DNA of 64,000 nt. Origin: Diplonema japonicum (taxonomy: Eukaryota; Euglenozoa; Diplonemea; Diplonemida; Diplonemidae). The position numbers and the translations under genes are program-made. Each line of letters begins with the position of its first letter. Within the stretch, counting starts at the first letter, position 1. Where the stretch lies: assembly GCA_964019335.1 (NCBI GenBank), contig OZ025679.1:310001-374000 (forward strand). Direction: 5' to 3'. The notes below the pieces were generated by a model, which was not told the DNA's origin, searched no databases, and was given only the letters and a program-made list of their open reading frames with translations. Positions 21,712-33,000 of the stretch are shown here, one piece after another.

Positions 21712-23083
21712 CTTTTCTTGGGAACAAGAAAAAAAAAATGTTTTTTTTTTTTTTTTTTTTTTTTTGTACTTGTATGGGCGAACAATAAAAAAAAAAGAAA
21801 ATTATAAAATAAAAAAAAAAAACTGAAAATGAAAAGGGAAAAAAAAAAAAAAAAAAAAAAAAAATCTTTATATCCTGTAAAACATCCACCTCTCATTCCC
21901 CCCCCCCCTTTTTTTTCCATATCTTTTTTTTTTTCCTTCTTTTTTTTTCCCCCCCACCCTCCGTTCAGTTTTCGTTCGCGTGATCGGAAATAGGGGAAAC
22001 GGAAGAGGAAAAAAAAAAGAAAAATCCGGTTTAGAAACCAAAGAAAATGAGGAATAAGTCCATATAAATGTACCATCCCCCCCCCCCCCCCCCCCCGCCA
22101 ATGGTTCTTTTTTTTTCTTTTGAGGGGCAGACTTCTTTTCTTTGGCAACTCTTCTTTTTTTCCTCTGATCAACGGACGTCGAAAAAAACTCACTTTCAAT
22201 TCATCAAAAAAAAGAGGGGGGGGGAGAGATATAAAGAAATGAACATAAGAAAGAGTAGATGTAAACACATAGGAGATTTAGCGAATAAGACTCCAAGGGA
22301 GTGCCTCACAAGATTTCGTTGAATTCACCTACGGGATCGGCATCTCTTCCTCAATGGGGGAGCTCTTTTTTTTCTCTTTTTTTTTTCTCCTTCTTTTTCT
22401 TTCAGTATTCATTCCAATTTCTAGGAAGGGCGCCCCTTTCCTCCTCCCATTTTTCCTAACCTCAAGAAAAAATGCTTTTGCCTCCTCGGCAGGGTGTATA
22501 TACAACGGTATAAAAAGGCAATATTTCCCTCCCCCTTCCCCTTTTTTTTTTATATCCCTGAAAGATCTCTTAAAAAAAAAGAAAAATGCTCCTTCTCCCT
22601 ACCTTTTTTTTTTTTTTTTTTAAAGAATAGAAGAATGAAAGCCCCAAAAGAAATTAAAGGAGCACACAAAAAAAAAGGGATTTTTTTTTGTTGCCCTCTC
22701 GCTTCTTGTCTTCATTTCTTTTTGTTTTTTTGAGTTTTAACAATAATATTATTATTGTTGAGACTAAGGCTAGTTGATGGGACGCGCAATGAGCTATTTT
22801 ATTAGGTAAAATCCCGCTCGTGTGCGCACAGACAGATGAAGCGCCAAACTAGTTTTTTTTTTTTCAAGGGGGCGTCTCACAAAGACTTCCTTTAACTCAC
22901 ATATTTTTTTTTCTTCTTCTTCTTATGGGGAGTGATTATTTCTCACCCTGTGCCCGTTTTCCTTCCTTTTGTTTCCCCCTCTTTTTTTTTCTCCCACCCC
23001 CCCCCCCCCCCTGCTGACAAAATTCAATAAAATACTACCCTGCCAAAAAAAAAAAAAAAAAGAAAAGAAAAAAAAAAGGAAAA
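21659..23083. other. Low-complexity spacer with weak repeat trace
   Basis: Very long T, A and C runs to about 22740. The non-repetitive stretch 22735-22900 contains AACAATAATATTATTATTGT and CGCCAAACTAGTTTTTTT, which have diverged counterparts at 52089-52160, suggesting an old dispersed repeat. A stretch at 22886-22905 (TTCCTTTAACTCACATAT) resembles 39957-39972. No gene recognised. Confidence 0.4.
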
Positions 23084-23321
23084 ATGAGAACTCCGATGAT
23101 TGCGTTTAGGTATGGCGTGCGCGAAACGGCTAAAACTGCCACTACTGCCGCCTCTTCTGGCTTTTTGCGGTACAGTGACCTTCCTAGTCGCCTGCAGAAA
23201 AAGCCGATTTCTGAAAAGGAGATGATAATGATTCAGGTGTGAGAAAGGGGCACAATGAGGAAAACACACAAAAACACAGATGGGTGGTGCTGAAGACTAT
23301 GAACCGAAGAAAAGGAGATAA
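23084..23321 (+). CDS. KGD4: KGD4/Ymr31/MRPS36-like subunit of 2-oxoglutarate dehydrogenase
   Basis: Very short gene: exons 23084-23236 and 23280-23321 across a 43-nt GT-AG intron (GTGTGA to ACACAG), 64 aa. Kgd4 is the small adaptor that ties the E3 subunit to the E1/E2 core of the mitochondrial 2-oxoglutarate dehydrogenase complex. The N-terminus RTPMIAFRYG corresponds to the basic PMIKF motif of the family. The C-terminal signature is LPSRLQKKPISEKEMIMIQ followed by MGGAEDY after the intron; other members have LP-x-R at the start and a Gly-Gly-Ala type end. The Arg-rich, acid-poor first 30 residues could act as a mitochondrial presequence. The intron splits the signature and the frame resumes in phase 0, which supports the model. 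The coding match is good although the protein is tiny. Confidence 0.8.
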
Positions 23322-23715
23322 GATTCGTGTTGCGGGAAAAAAAAAAAAAAAAAAAAAAAAAACGAAGAACGAAATATTTTAATTTTTTTTTGTTCACCCC
23401 CCCCCTTTCCCAAAAACCTAACACGGCCCTTTTTTGTTTCAGTGTACTCGCAAGTGATGGTGCTGACTTCTTTTTTTTTTTTTAAGGCACCTCTCAGGCA
23501 AGCCAGTCTGAGGGGCACCGCACAGGTTAGAAACTCGCTCCAATGTGTTGCTGGACTACAAATTCCCCCACCACCCCATGTACATGATACACTTGGAGCG
23601 CCGGTTGACCTGTCACCCTGACGTTAAAAGATCGAGCTTGTTTTTTTTTTTTTTTTTTTTTTTTGTGATGAACAGGGAAAAAAAAAAGAGGGTGGTGGAA
23701 GAGGGAGGGAGAGGG

Positions 23716-23753
<38 letters not shown>

Positions 23754-24396
23754 GGAGGGAAAGAGAATGTGTATAAAAAAAAAAAAGAAAAAAAAAAAAA
23801 AACGAAAAAAAAAAAAGTGTTCAAATGGTTTTTTTTTTTTTTTTTTTTCTTTGCAAGAATGAGCTTAGTCTACAAAGGGAATGTTTCTACCTTGGCACAT
23901 ATAAACTACAACAGATCCCATGTTTTCCCTCTTTTTTTTTTTGCTAAGATTTCTGTGGCCTGAAGCGGAGAGGGAAAATAAAGAAAATAAAAAATAAAAA
24001 ACATGGGTTATTTTTTAAACTTTTTTTTCTCCTCCCCCCTCCCCCCATTGTAATGTAATATTCATACCATGTCTAAGAACTGGTTTTTAAACTTTTTTAT
24101 TTCGGAATTTTCCCTTCCCCCCTATTTTTTCAAAGAAAAATAGAAGTGAAGAATGGACTTTGAAGGACTAAAAAAAGGGAGGAAGAAGGGGAAAGAAGGA
24201 AGTACAATTTTTTTTTCTTCTCTTTTCTTTTCACCTTATTCCCCCTGTTGTCCCCTTCCCTCTTTCTCTGTTGCCCTTAAAAGATTTATGCTCCCCATAA
24301 AAATAAAAATAAAAAGAAGAAAAAAAAAAAAAAAAACTGTCAAAAAGATAATTTTCCCCATTTTCTACTCTTTAAGTATACTAAAAAAAAAAAAAG
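23322..24396. other. Low-complexity spacer with possible small exons
   Basis: Mostly A/T runs. Two islands look mildly coding: 23484-23640 (open stretch with MLLDYKFPHHPMYMIHLERR, beginning after a CACAG) and 23855-23930 (ATG with MSLVYKGNVSTLAHINYNRS after a T-run and CAAG). Neither gives a complete, recognisable gene, so both are left unassigned. Confidence 0.4.
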
Positions 24397-24756
24397 AAAA
24401 TAGCTATTTTATTGCCAACAAATTATGAGTCATGTTTAACTCGAGTTCCCGAACGATAACGAGTGTTAAATAATGGCTCATTTGGCGGTTATTTCACTCT
24501 TCGGGTCAGCTTTTTTGGGATTTCCCTGAGGTAATACGGGGTGGCTATTTCCGTGGCATTTTAAGGGGTTAAGAGCCGGAATGGCCTCAGATTGCCAAAA
24601 AGAAATAGTAATAACCCCTCAGATTTTTCAAGGTGTTGGGGTACATTTTCCTTCCATGACTTACCTCTTTAGTTAAATAGTGTTTCCCGTTAAATTATGA
24701 GGCCCCATAGTGAGTGAAGAAAAATGACGAAGAGTGAAAATAAAAAAAAAAAATAA
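24397..24756 (+). mobile_element. Non-autonomous element, family A, diverged short member
   Basis: Begins AAAATAGCTATTTTATTGCC AACAA and ends GACGAAGAGTGAAAATAAAA into an A-run and AAG. The same two ends bound the element at 60628-61320 (and, inverted, 54856-55602), with GGCGG followed by TTATTTCAC also shared near the start. Interior sequence differs, and an internal inverted pair TTTCACTCTTCG / CGAAGAGTGAAA is present at 24490-24501 and 24727-24738. The element ends 23 bases before the next ATG, so it probably supplies the leader, and perhaps the splice acceptor, of that gene. No coding content. Confidence 0.6.
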
Positions 24757-24779
24757 GGGGGTGTAAAAAAAAAAAAAAA

Positions 24780-25210
24780 ATGGAGGAAAAAAAGAAGGTT
24801 TCCGTAATGGTGGACGGCTCGCGAGATGTAGATGACAAACCTTTTGACTTCACAGAGTTCCAGGTATTTTTTTTTGGGGGGGGTAAAAAAAAAAAGGATG
24901 AATTTTACATCGAGCCCAGCGGACCCTACCAGACCAGGAAAACCAGCATCGTGAATGGAATGAGCACTGACAGGCTAATTGATGAACATAGGAAGAGTAT
25001 AGCCCATCTGAATGAAGGTGCTGGAAATGCAGTTGGGGTAGAGACTCTATCAGGGGTCACTCTGAGCCGGAGGCATACGTTGAGCGCGGAGGAGTACAGT
25101 GGAGGATTGGTGTGTGTTTTTTTTTCCCTAACCCCCCACCCTTTTTGATTTTATAGGAAGAAGATAGGTACGATGCGCTTCGGGGCTATGCATTCACCGG
25201 AGATGAATGA
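24780..25210 (+). CDS. Small hypothetical protein, 3 exons, ~116 aa
   Basis: Exons 24780-24863, 24897-25109 and 25157-25210. The first intron is only 33 nt (GTAT, T9, G8, A11, AG) and is a multiple of three, so the unspliced frame would insert a Phe/Gly/Lys run; splicing gives DFTEFQ joined to DEFYIEPSG. The second is 47 nt with a pyrimidine stretch ending TTATAG. The protein is charged and soluble, with a Ser/Arg/His stretch LSRRHTLSAEEYSGG that looks like a phosphorylation region. The third exon is less certain, since without splicing the frame stops at 25148. The gene starts directly on an A16 leader at the 3' edge of a family-A element. No family recognised. Confidence 0.55.
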
Positions 25211-25602
25211 AAAAGTTTTTTTTACACCTTTTTTAAAAAAAGTAAGGGGGGGGGGGGGGGGAGAGAGTACAGTGCATACTTTGTTACACCTGAAAATCCA
25301 TACGACTGTCCCCCCCCCCCCCCCCCCCCCTCTTCTGTGCTATTTTAGGAGTAATCGTGGTTTTGTGATTTGCCCTCGAGCAACAGTTAACAGTCTTCCC
25401 ATCGCATATGCAAAATGTCTCACGGATAGGGGTAAGAAAAAAAAGGGGGGGGGAGGGGGGATTGCGTCTTTCACTGTTCCCATCTTGTGTCCTTTTATGC
25501 GTACACACATTCTTTTTCTTTTCTTCTCTCTTTTTTTTTTGTTTGTTACGTAATACATGGCATATGCGCTGTATCAGTACACACAACGTTATTCGTTTTG
25601 AG

Positions 25603-25962
25603 ATGGAACACTACGGGAAGGCACACTACCGTTACCTCGAGGTGGTCAGGTCGTTCCTTCCAAGGTACAGCAAAGGGATATGGACTACTCTAGTCAGAAA
25701 ACAGCAACATGTCATCCGTTTCCTAGGCTCGGTCAGGGTATCTGGGCGTGCCCAGGCCATTTTTGACCTAATTAAATACCAGAGTGTATTAAAAATACCT
25801 GGCATTGGTATACGCTATGGTAAGAGGCTTGAAAAGTCCTTTTTTTTTAAAAAAATAATTTTCTGTCTTTTTTTTCTCTTCTTGGGGGGTGGGGGGAGGG
25901 CAGCGCAAACCCGCAAACCCCCCCCCCCCCCCCGCGTTTACTACAAAACCAACAATGAATAA
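25603..25962 (+). CDS. Possible small gene, structure unresolved
   Basis: From the ATG at 25603 about 75 codons read like protein (EHYGKAHYRYLEVVRSFLP, then LKIPGIGIRYGKRL, which resembles a helix-hairpin-helix turn), followed by a GTAAG donor-like site at 25820 or by low-complexity codons to a stop at 25962. Upstream, 25352-25432 also looks coding (GFVICPRATVNSLPIAYAK) but I could not find phases that join it to the downstream part. It could be a short basic, perhaps mitochondrial-ribosome-type protein, a multi-exon gene with missed exons, or a decayed copy. No family is claimed. Confidence 0.3.
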   Translation: MEHYGKAHYRYLEVVRSFLPRYSKGIWTTLVRKQQHVIRFLGSVRVSGRAQAIFDLIKYQSVLKIPGIGIRYGKRLEKSFFFKKIIFCLFFLFLGGGGRAAQTRKPPPPPRVYYKTNNE

Positions 25963-26100
25963 AACTGCCAGTATTTCCTCCCCCCCCCCCCCCCCCATCC
26001 CCGCTTTTTCTTTCAATGTTCACCACCTTTTTTCTATTCTTATTCTTATTTTTTTTTTTTTTTGCATCATATTCTTAAAAACCCAAAAAAAAAGGGGGAA

Positions 26101-28405
26101 ATGGAAGCACCGCCCCTCTTAGATGACCTCCTTGGGTGCTGGCAGTACACAAGTAGCTTGACTAAGGAAGACCACACTTATAATATTAGAAAGAACGCGG
26201 AAGGGGATTTCATATGGGGAGAGGGCGAGGTGTGTGGGGAGATAACCGAGACGAAAGAACACCCAAGCTACCAGTGGAGCGTGGCACTAGAGGGACTGGA
26301 GGGAAAACTGTGGATGAAGGCGGTCGGTACACCCCCCGACCTACGACTGCTAGTTACCTTATTCGAAACAGGGGACAACAATCCAATCAAGGAAACAGCA
26401 GCTTTGTTAACATCTGAGATCGTTGGCACCTGGGTGTATACATCAAGCACCACAGGCACCACGCACGCATACAGCATCTTACCATCATGTGGTCGACTGT
26501 TGTGGAAAGAATCAGATCTTTCAGGATGCTTAGAACACACGCAACCTGAGGACAACCACCCCGACTTCGCGTTCAAGGTTAAAATCCCAAACACAACAGG
26601 GGTGTTGTGGCTGAAGGTGGTCGACTCTCTGCAGGCAACGCGCCTTCATACATTGTACAAAGAAACAGAAGATTCAGAAGGCGTCTTGGAGGTCGCATCC
26701 CGACTACTGGGGGCGGCAAGCTTCGTGGCAGTTGGCTCGTCCGTTCAAGTCTGGGAAGCAAAACAAAAAAAATGGATTTCAGGAACCATGACCAACAGGG
26801 ACGCAGCAAACGGGACATACACCATTTTGTCTACCGAAGGGGATGAATTGACAAACATTGACAAGGACAGCATGCGTGTCATCGACACCAAGGCGATTAT
26901 TAACCACGTGCGACGAAAAAGTGAAACGGAGCTCAACGAGAAGCACAACGAGCTTCTTGCTGAGTCGAACCAAAAAGTTGCTCGAATCGACAAGATGGAC
27001 GTGCTCACAACACCGCAGAGTACGCCCCCCACGGACACCTTGTCCCCGAGCGCAACCTCGATTTTGAATAAGAAACCGTTTTACCACCTTGAAAAGGTTT
27101 ATGTAAAACCCGTTCCCGAGGAGCTCGAAAAGCTCTCCGCCAGCCATGGCGGGTGGGGCGGATCTTTAATGGCTGAATGTAGCGGGAAGCTCGGGCTCGT
27201 AACAAAGCCCACCCCCAACTCGGACCCGCTAGTGATGTTCGGCGACGGGCAGGTGTGGAGGATGAACCCTCAAGCGTTGGCCAGAGGGGATGAAATGCTA
27301 CGCTTTGCACGTCAAAAAAAGGACAACACCACCGCCAACATCAAACAAGAAGAGGAATCGGGAGAGGAACGTACTGTTCGGTGGGGTTCAAGCCCGCCGG
27401 CTGAATGCAACAAAACCCAACAAAACCCTGTCAAGGGGACCACGAAACAACGGCGGGAAAAGTCGGGCATGACGCGCGAGGTATTGGGGAAAAAAGAAAG
27501 AAAAGAAAAAAGAGAAAAAAAAAAACAGTCACGGAGGCGGCCCCGTTCCTTATCTCCTGCGGATACTCTGATCCGCAAGCGGTTTCCCGCAAAACAGCAA
27601 CAGCACCAAAGCTCTGTTTCACCGAATGTATGGGGGGGAGAAAAAAAAAGAAAGTTGAAAAGTAAAATAAATATAGCCGTTTCAACGAACTGCTTCCATC
27701 TCCCCCTCGCGATCTAACCTCTCCAAGACCTCATCGACTGCAGCGTTCTCCAGGACACCGTCTGCTCTGGCGAGTGTTACGGCAGCGGCGAGGTACCCAC
27801 AGATTCCGGTATTTTTGAGGGGGGGAAAAAAGAAGAAAAAGAGAAAAATAACTGCAGAAGAAACATGGCACGAACGCCACCAACACCACCACCACCAACC
27901 ACCACCCTCGGCACCAATCGGCCACGTCGAGCACGGCGGCAAGGAAGGCGAAGATATTGGGGGATTTACAGGTATTTTTCTTTTTTTTTCCCCCTCTTTC
28001 CCCACACACCAACAGAAACCCATTGCCTCCAACAAGACAAACTTCGCTACCGGCGAGCAGATCGATATTTACTATGGAGGCGAATGGCTGGAAGCTGTTG
28101 TGAAGCGGAAAAGAATGGACGGGAATTTCGACGTTGAGTACAAAACTGGGGAGGTTTCCTACAAGGTGGGGGCTGAGTTCCTGAGGAAGGTGGGTGGTGC
28201 AGTGCCTAGAAGGATCCGCTTAGCGTCCGCATCGCCGCCACGTGCTCTGACTAGTCTTAAACTTGAGTCGCGAAGCAAAAGCCCTTTAAGAACCCTCCCT
28301 GCCTCGCGGTCTAGGTCTCGATCTCCAGCTTCGTCAAATTCTGACCACCCTGTACCTGCTCCGGGCGCTCGATCGAGGTTCGCCCCTTCGATCCCTCTTT
28401 TATAG
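26101..28405 (+). CDS. Tudor-like and MIB-like domain protein, 4 exons
   Basis: Exons 26101-27627, 27677-27808, 27858-27971 and 28016-28405; introns of 49, 49 and 44 nt, all phase 0; 720 aa. Two N-terminal repeats of about 80 residues (GCWQYTSSLTKEDHTYNI and GTWVYTSSTTGTTHAYSI, each leading to LWMKAV or LWLKVV) suggest an internal duplication. Residues 210-257 (SSVQVWEAKQKKWISGTMTN onward) look like a Tudor/agenet barrel. Residues about 340-393 (SASHGGWGGSLMAECSGKLG, then VWRMNPQAL) look like a mind-bomb-type MIB repeat. A second Tudor-like barrel is encoded by exon 4 (IDIYYGGEWLEAVVKRKRMD). Basic linkers and an SR/SP-rich tail separate them. A nuclear or RNA/protein-binding scaffold is plausible. 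The start was placed at MEAPPLLDDLLG, where the first repeat begins. Confidence 0.75.
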
Positions 28406-28536
28406 TGGGTGAAATGAAAAGGGAGTTAGGGGGTCTAAAAACCCATGCAAAGGCGGTTTTTTTCAGTTTTTCCAAAAGAAAAAAAAAAAAAAAAAAAAAA
28501 CGCGTTTCTGACCCACCACAAAACACCCTCACAGCC

Positions 28537-28571
<35 letters not shown>

Positions 28572-28608
28572 TCCAATTTTTTGATTTTTTTTAATTTACC
28601 CATTCTTG

Positions 28609-28646
<38 letters not shown>

Positions 28647-28765
28647 GTCGGGAGGGGGTGTTTTGTGGCGGGTTTGGGTCAAGGTATACGGTCAAATGGC
28701 CTTAGAAAAGCGTTTTTTTATTGGCAAAACTGAAAAAAAACCACCTTTGCATGGGGCTTTTGATA
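28406..28765. other. Homopolymer-rich spacer
   Basis: A, T and G runs (A27 near 28479, T33 near 28538, A32 near 28612) with a short unique tail 28640-28765. No coding or RNA content recognised. Confidence 0.5.
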
Positions 28766-28947
28766 CCCCCTTAGGGCTATGTTAGCAAGAAGCGGGGAAG
28801 CGTTTCCGTTTTTTTGTATCCGTTTCCTTATTTTCTCAGATACTTAAGGAAACGGCCCCAAAATAAAGAAGCGTTTCCGCGTGGAAAAAAAAAATCTTTT
28901 TTTTTTTTGGAAACGCGTTTCCTTGCCAACATAGCCCTAGGGGGGGG
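28766..28947. mobile_element. Short inverted-repeat element (MITE-like), family B
   Basis: About 180 bp bounded by inverted ends: CCCCCTTAGGGCTATGTTAG at the left, and CAACATAGCCCTAGGGGGG at the right. The ends share the CCCTAGGGCTAYGTT motif with the element at 41754-42130. The interior repeats GCGTTTCCG and GTTTCCTTA in both orientations, so the whole unit can fold on itself. No coding capacity; a non-autonomous DNA element is the best explanation. Confidence 0.6.
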
Positions 28948-29270
28948 ATGAAAAAGAATTGCAACTTTTTTCTCTTCCTCTCCCAAAAAAAAAAAAAAAA
29001 AAAAAAAAAAGCGTTACGAGTAAAATATCTCTTTTTTTTATCCTTTTTTTTTGAGGTCAAAAAAAACCATCCCTTTGTAAACAAATGGTGTAAAAAAAGA
29101 AATCCTTTATCTCATCGAACAAAGAGCCGGGGGGAGGGGGACAAAAGATCACTAGGAGTGGACTCTTTTACCAAGACGGAAAGCTAATGATGCCCCCCCC
29201 CCCCCCCCCCCCTCCAGAAAGAAAACTAAAAATCGATGATCCCCTGAGGTTAGCAGGTTAAAAAAAAACC

Positions 29271-29318
<48 letters not shown>

Positions 29319-30019
29319 TTTCTTTCTTCTTTTGAGTCAGTTATCTTTTTTTTTTTTCTCTTCCCCCTCAGAAATTGTTTAGAGAACAGAAGTTTTAATA
29401 AAGAAAATGAAAAGGAGAAAAAAAAGAGAGGGGGGGGGGGGGGGGGGGGTCGCCACCCTTTGTGGGGTCTGAGCGAACACACGAACAGAACGCAGCCCTC
29501 GGCTCACTCCCGTGACTGTCGTGATGCCAATAGATGAGCCCTTCTCCTCCCCACGCCCCCCCAAAAAAAAGAAGAATCTCGCGCGATATCTACTTACCTT
29601 TTTCTTCTTTCCCCCTCCTTTCTTTTTTTTTTTCCCGAAGGAATCCCATAATGCGCAAGGGATCGTCTGAGCCATTATGTCTACTAAAATAATCAACTTT
29701 CGTGGCATCAGGGACAGCGCTGACCCCGTGGAGGGTTGTTTTGTCGCTTGTTTTTTTTTTTTTTTTTTTTAAATATCGCATCCTTGAAGCCCACCTTGAT
29801 TCGGTCATTTTAGAGATATGGTTTCTTTTTTTTTTTTTTTGTTGCGTTGCGTTGCACGAGAGAAAAAGAAGAAAAATGAAGGGGAGAAAAAAGTGCTTTT
29901 TTTTATTGTAGTTCCCCCCCCTCCTCCCCTGCCCCCCTGCCCACTCTCGATACCTTTTTACTTGTTAAAAAAGAAATATATAAAGAGAACTAAATCATAA
30001 ATCACAGTGGGGTAGGGGG
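28948..30019. other. Spacer with one weakly coding island
   Basis: Mostly homopolymer runs. The island 29480-29820 is non-repetitive; on the + strand an ATG at 29679 opens STKIINFRGIRDSADPVEG before a T-run, and on the - strand codons SAVPDATKVDYFSRHNGSDD are open over the same bases. Only one can be real and neither gives a complete gene. The last 100 bases lead into the acylated CLU gene. Confidence 0.4.
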
Positions 30020-33000
30020 ATGGGGTGCACAGAGAGTAAAGACCCGAAGGCGAAGGCGCCACCAAAAGCGCAGGTTCAGGTCCAGCCGCCTGCTGCGAAG
30101 AAGAAGGAGAACCAAGCTTCGGCAAGCTCGGCACCGAAGCAAACAACGGCTGCAGCAGGGACATCAGACCCGAGTGTAGGGTCAGGATCACCCAAAAGCC
30201 CCTCACAGGCACCGCCAACAAAGACGCAGCAAACGAAAGGGCGGCGGAGCAGCCCTACCATCCCATCAATCCAAACGAACTGGAAACAAGCCCCGCTGGC
30301 GAAGGTTGGCTCCTGGGCGCCGACCGTCCGTACCCTCAACGAAGACATCGCACCCACAGAGACTGTGAAGCCCCCTGTGTTCAAGGATGGCATCCCCAAC
30401 ATCGACCTTGTGGGCGTCGATCTGAACAACTTCAAGAAGGAGCCCCCCATTGACGAGAAACCTGACCCCTTCGTGCACACCATGCGCAAGTCGCCAACAT
30501 CTGCCGAGTGCGACCTCGCCGTTCAGCTGGGCATCGACCCCACAAAGGAACCCAACCTTGTGTATCTCGCCCGTGAGCTCATGAGTCTCCCTGCCCCCAT
30601 TGGATGGGAAGAGATCTCACACAAAGGCGAGCATCTCTTCCGCAGAGTAAACGCCACCGAAGGCCAGCTGGAGCATCCTCTCACGGGCCACTACCGCCAC
30701 CTCGTCCACGATGCCAAGAACGCTATTGATCAAGAGCAGCCCTTCGCCTCTCCGAGGAACCCCAAGAAGCTCGATTACTTCACCTTTTCGACGCCCTGCC
30801 ATCTCTTCCTAAGCGACTACCAGAAGAACGACGGTGCCTTCGTCGACTGGAACGACAAGTTCCAGAAGCTGTGGGGGTCGTCATCCATCCAGCCGCACCA
30901 GTTGTCCGACAGGGAGAAGGCCATAGTCAAGCTGCTGAGTGATTTTTCCGAGGAAGCCGAGTACGCAGCTGTCGAGTTTGTGCACCAGACAGGGACCGGC
31001 GACAGGAACGTGCGGATGCGCAAAGGGAACCTTCTCCTTTCGTACCAGAACTCTGTGGACAACATGCACTTCTACGGGTCGCGAGAGCTTGCCGTAAAGA
31101 TGCACCAGCACGAGATGATGGGCTACAGGTGCGTCATGTCTGCAAACCTGATCGACTTGCACGTCCCGCTGCACTGCACTGTGTCGTACCTTGGGAACAG
31201 GGTTACTGTTGTAGCTGCCGTACCACTGACGGACCATTCTATGATTCTGGGTCCTAAGGACCCAAGTGTCCCCCCCAAAGACAGGCAATATATCGGAACA
31301 GGTAGTGAGGTGGAGTCCCTGCTGGAGATAATGTCCTCTGACTTCAGGTTGTCTCAACACCGAACACCAAACATGCAGGTGGTGAAGGTAGGTGCTGCGA
31401 CTACTGAGGCTCACTCAGGCACGGACGGGCGGTATTATGTGACACAAGCCAGCAGAACGCTTCCCTGCCTGCCTGTCGTGCAAGTGGACACCAAGCGATT
31501 CCGACCGGAGCTGGTGAAGACGTACAGACAGACTAAAGGACTCATGAACTTTTCCACCATGTCCGAAAAGGAGATGCTGGCAGACCTTCAGAACTACCTG
31601 GACAAAGACACAATAGACTTCTTTGCCAACTGGCTTGTGTCCCCCGACGGGGTGCAGGCAACGAACTCCGCCACCGACATGGCGTCTGTGTTCCACCATT
31701 TCGGAGTCAACATACGGAAGATATGTGTCGTCTACGACAAGCTGAAAGATATGCTCGACAAGCCTAACGCGGACCTGCCCGTCGTGGAGAGTAGGCTGCA
31801 GGACTTCCAAGCAGAGATGTTTTCCAGAGCGCTGAAAACCGCCGTACGGAGCAGCAACAACCCTGTAGAGGCATTCGAGGCCTTCATGGAGGACCCCGTG
31901 TACCAACTGAAACCCATCGTGAAGGAGAAATTCGGATGGACGCCCCCCGACATGGTGCAGGTGGACAAGGAAACCGTCTTGAAAAAACTGGCAAAGATGC
32001 TCAAGTCCGTGCTGCACACGTCGCGGGATTCGCAAGGGAACCTCATGCTCAACGAGGTGGACCTGAACCATACCGTTATGACGAAGAACGATAAGCCCCG
32101 CCCTACTCAACCTATTTTCTCCTACTCCCGAGGGTACTGCAGGTTCCGGCCTGAGATCCTGCGTGCACTGAACCGGTCGCAGACAAGCACCCACATCAGC
32201 AGCGACTCCCTGTCCTCCGAGGGCCTCGACGGCGACATCACTGTCGACGCAGCGAACATGGAAGCACTGCTGAGCGAGGTGCTCCTCAACGAGGTCATTC
32301 CGAGGTTCGCAAAGGACATCCTGACACGCCCCCCGGAGGACCAGGATATGCTGTGCAAGCTCGCCCACGAGAACGGCATCAACCTGCGGTACCTGGGCAT
32401 AACGCTGCATTACTTGAACGAAGCCAACGACCCGAACGATTGGAGGATCGTAAAAAACAGCGGCGGTGTCCCTTTAGCGGTGGACGCCGTCAAGGTGGAG
32501 ATGTACGCACGTTCGTTCCTCTCATTCTATGAGGACAGGGTGCAAGGGCGGACTTACTCCGATGCGTGCAGGATTGCAAGGAATGCGTTCCAAGCGCTGA
32601 TCGACGACCCTGTGTGGCTCACTCCGAGGATGTATAGCAAGTTCACGTGCCCTTCGAAGTTCTCGATCCCTGCCGCCGATGTGCTGATGGCTAGGTGCAT
32701 CGAACTGTGCGGTGCCACTGTCGTGATGAAGGACCCCGTCACGGTGGAGTCTGTGGGCGTCAAGCCGGTGATGAAGGTGATGGCGATCCCACCGCACCTT
32801 CGAACAAGGTGGCTGATGGAGACCGACACACTCGACACCAGCATTCTGCCCGCCGTGGAGCACGCGCTTGTCGACCGTTGCGACGCGCGGCCCAAGGGGA
32901 CCACCTCGTTGCCGCTGTTGGCGTTGCTGTCATTGTTGTACCAGCGTTGGGAAACAGAAGAGCCGGGCAAAAAACAACAGGAGCTGCTAGATAGAAGGCA

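Noticed and set aside
25173-25553. Frame of 126 codons starting MRFGAMHSPEM
   Set aside because: It crosses G- and C-runs that give Gly and Pro strings and overlaps the third exon of the preceding gene in another frame; only short pieces look coding.
29379-29808. Minus-strand gene in the 28.9-30 kb spacer
   Set aside because: The readable codons are interrupted by homopolymers, the + strand is equally open, and every other gene lies on +.
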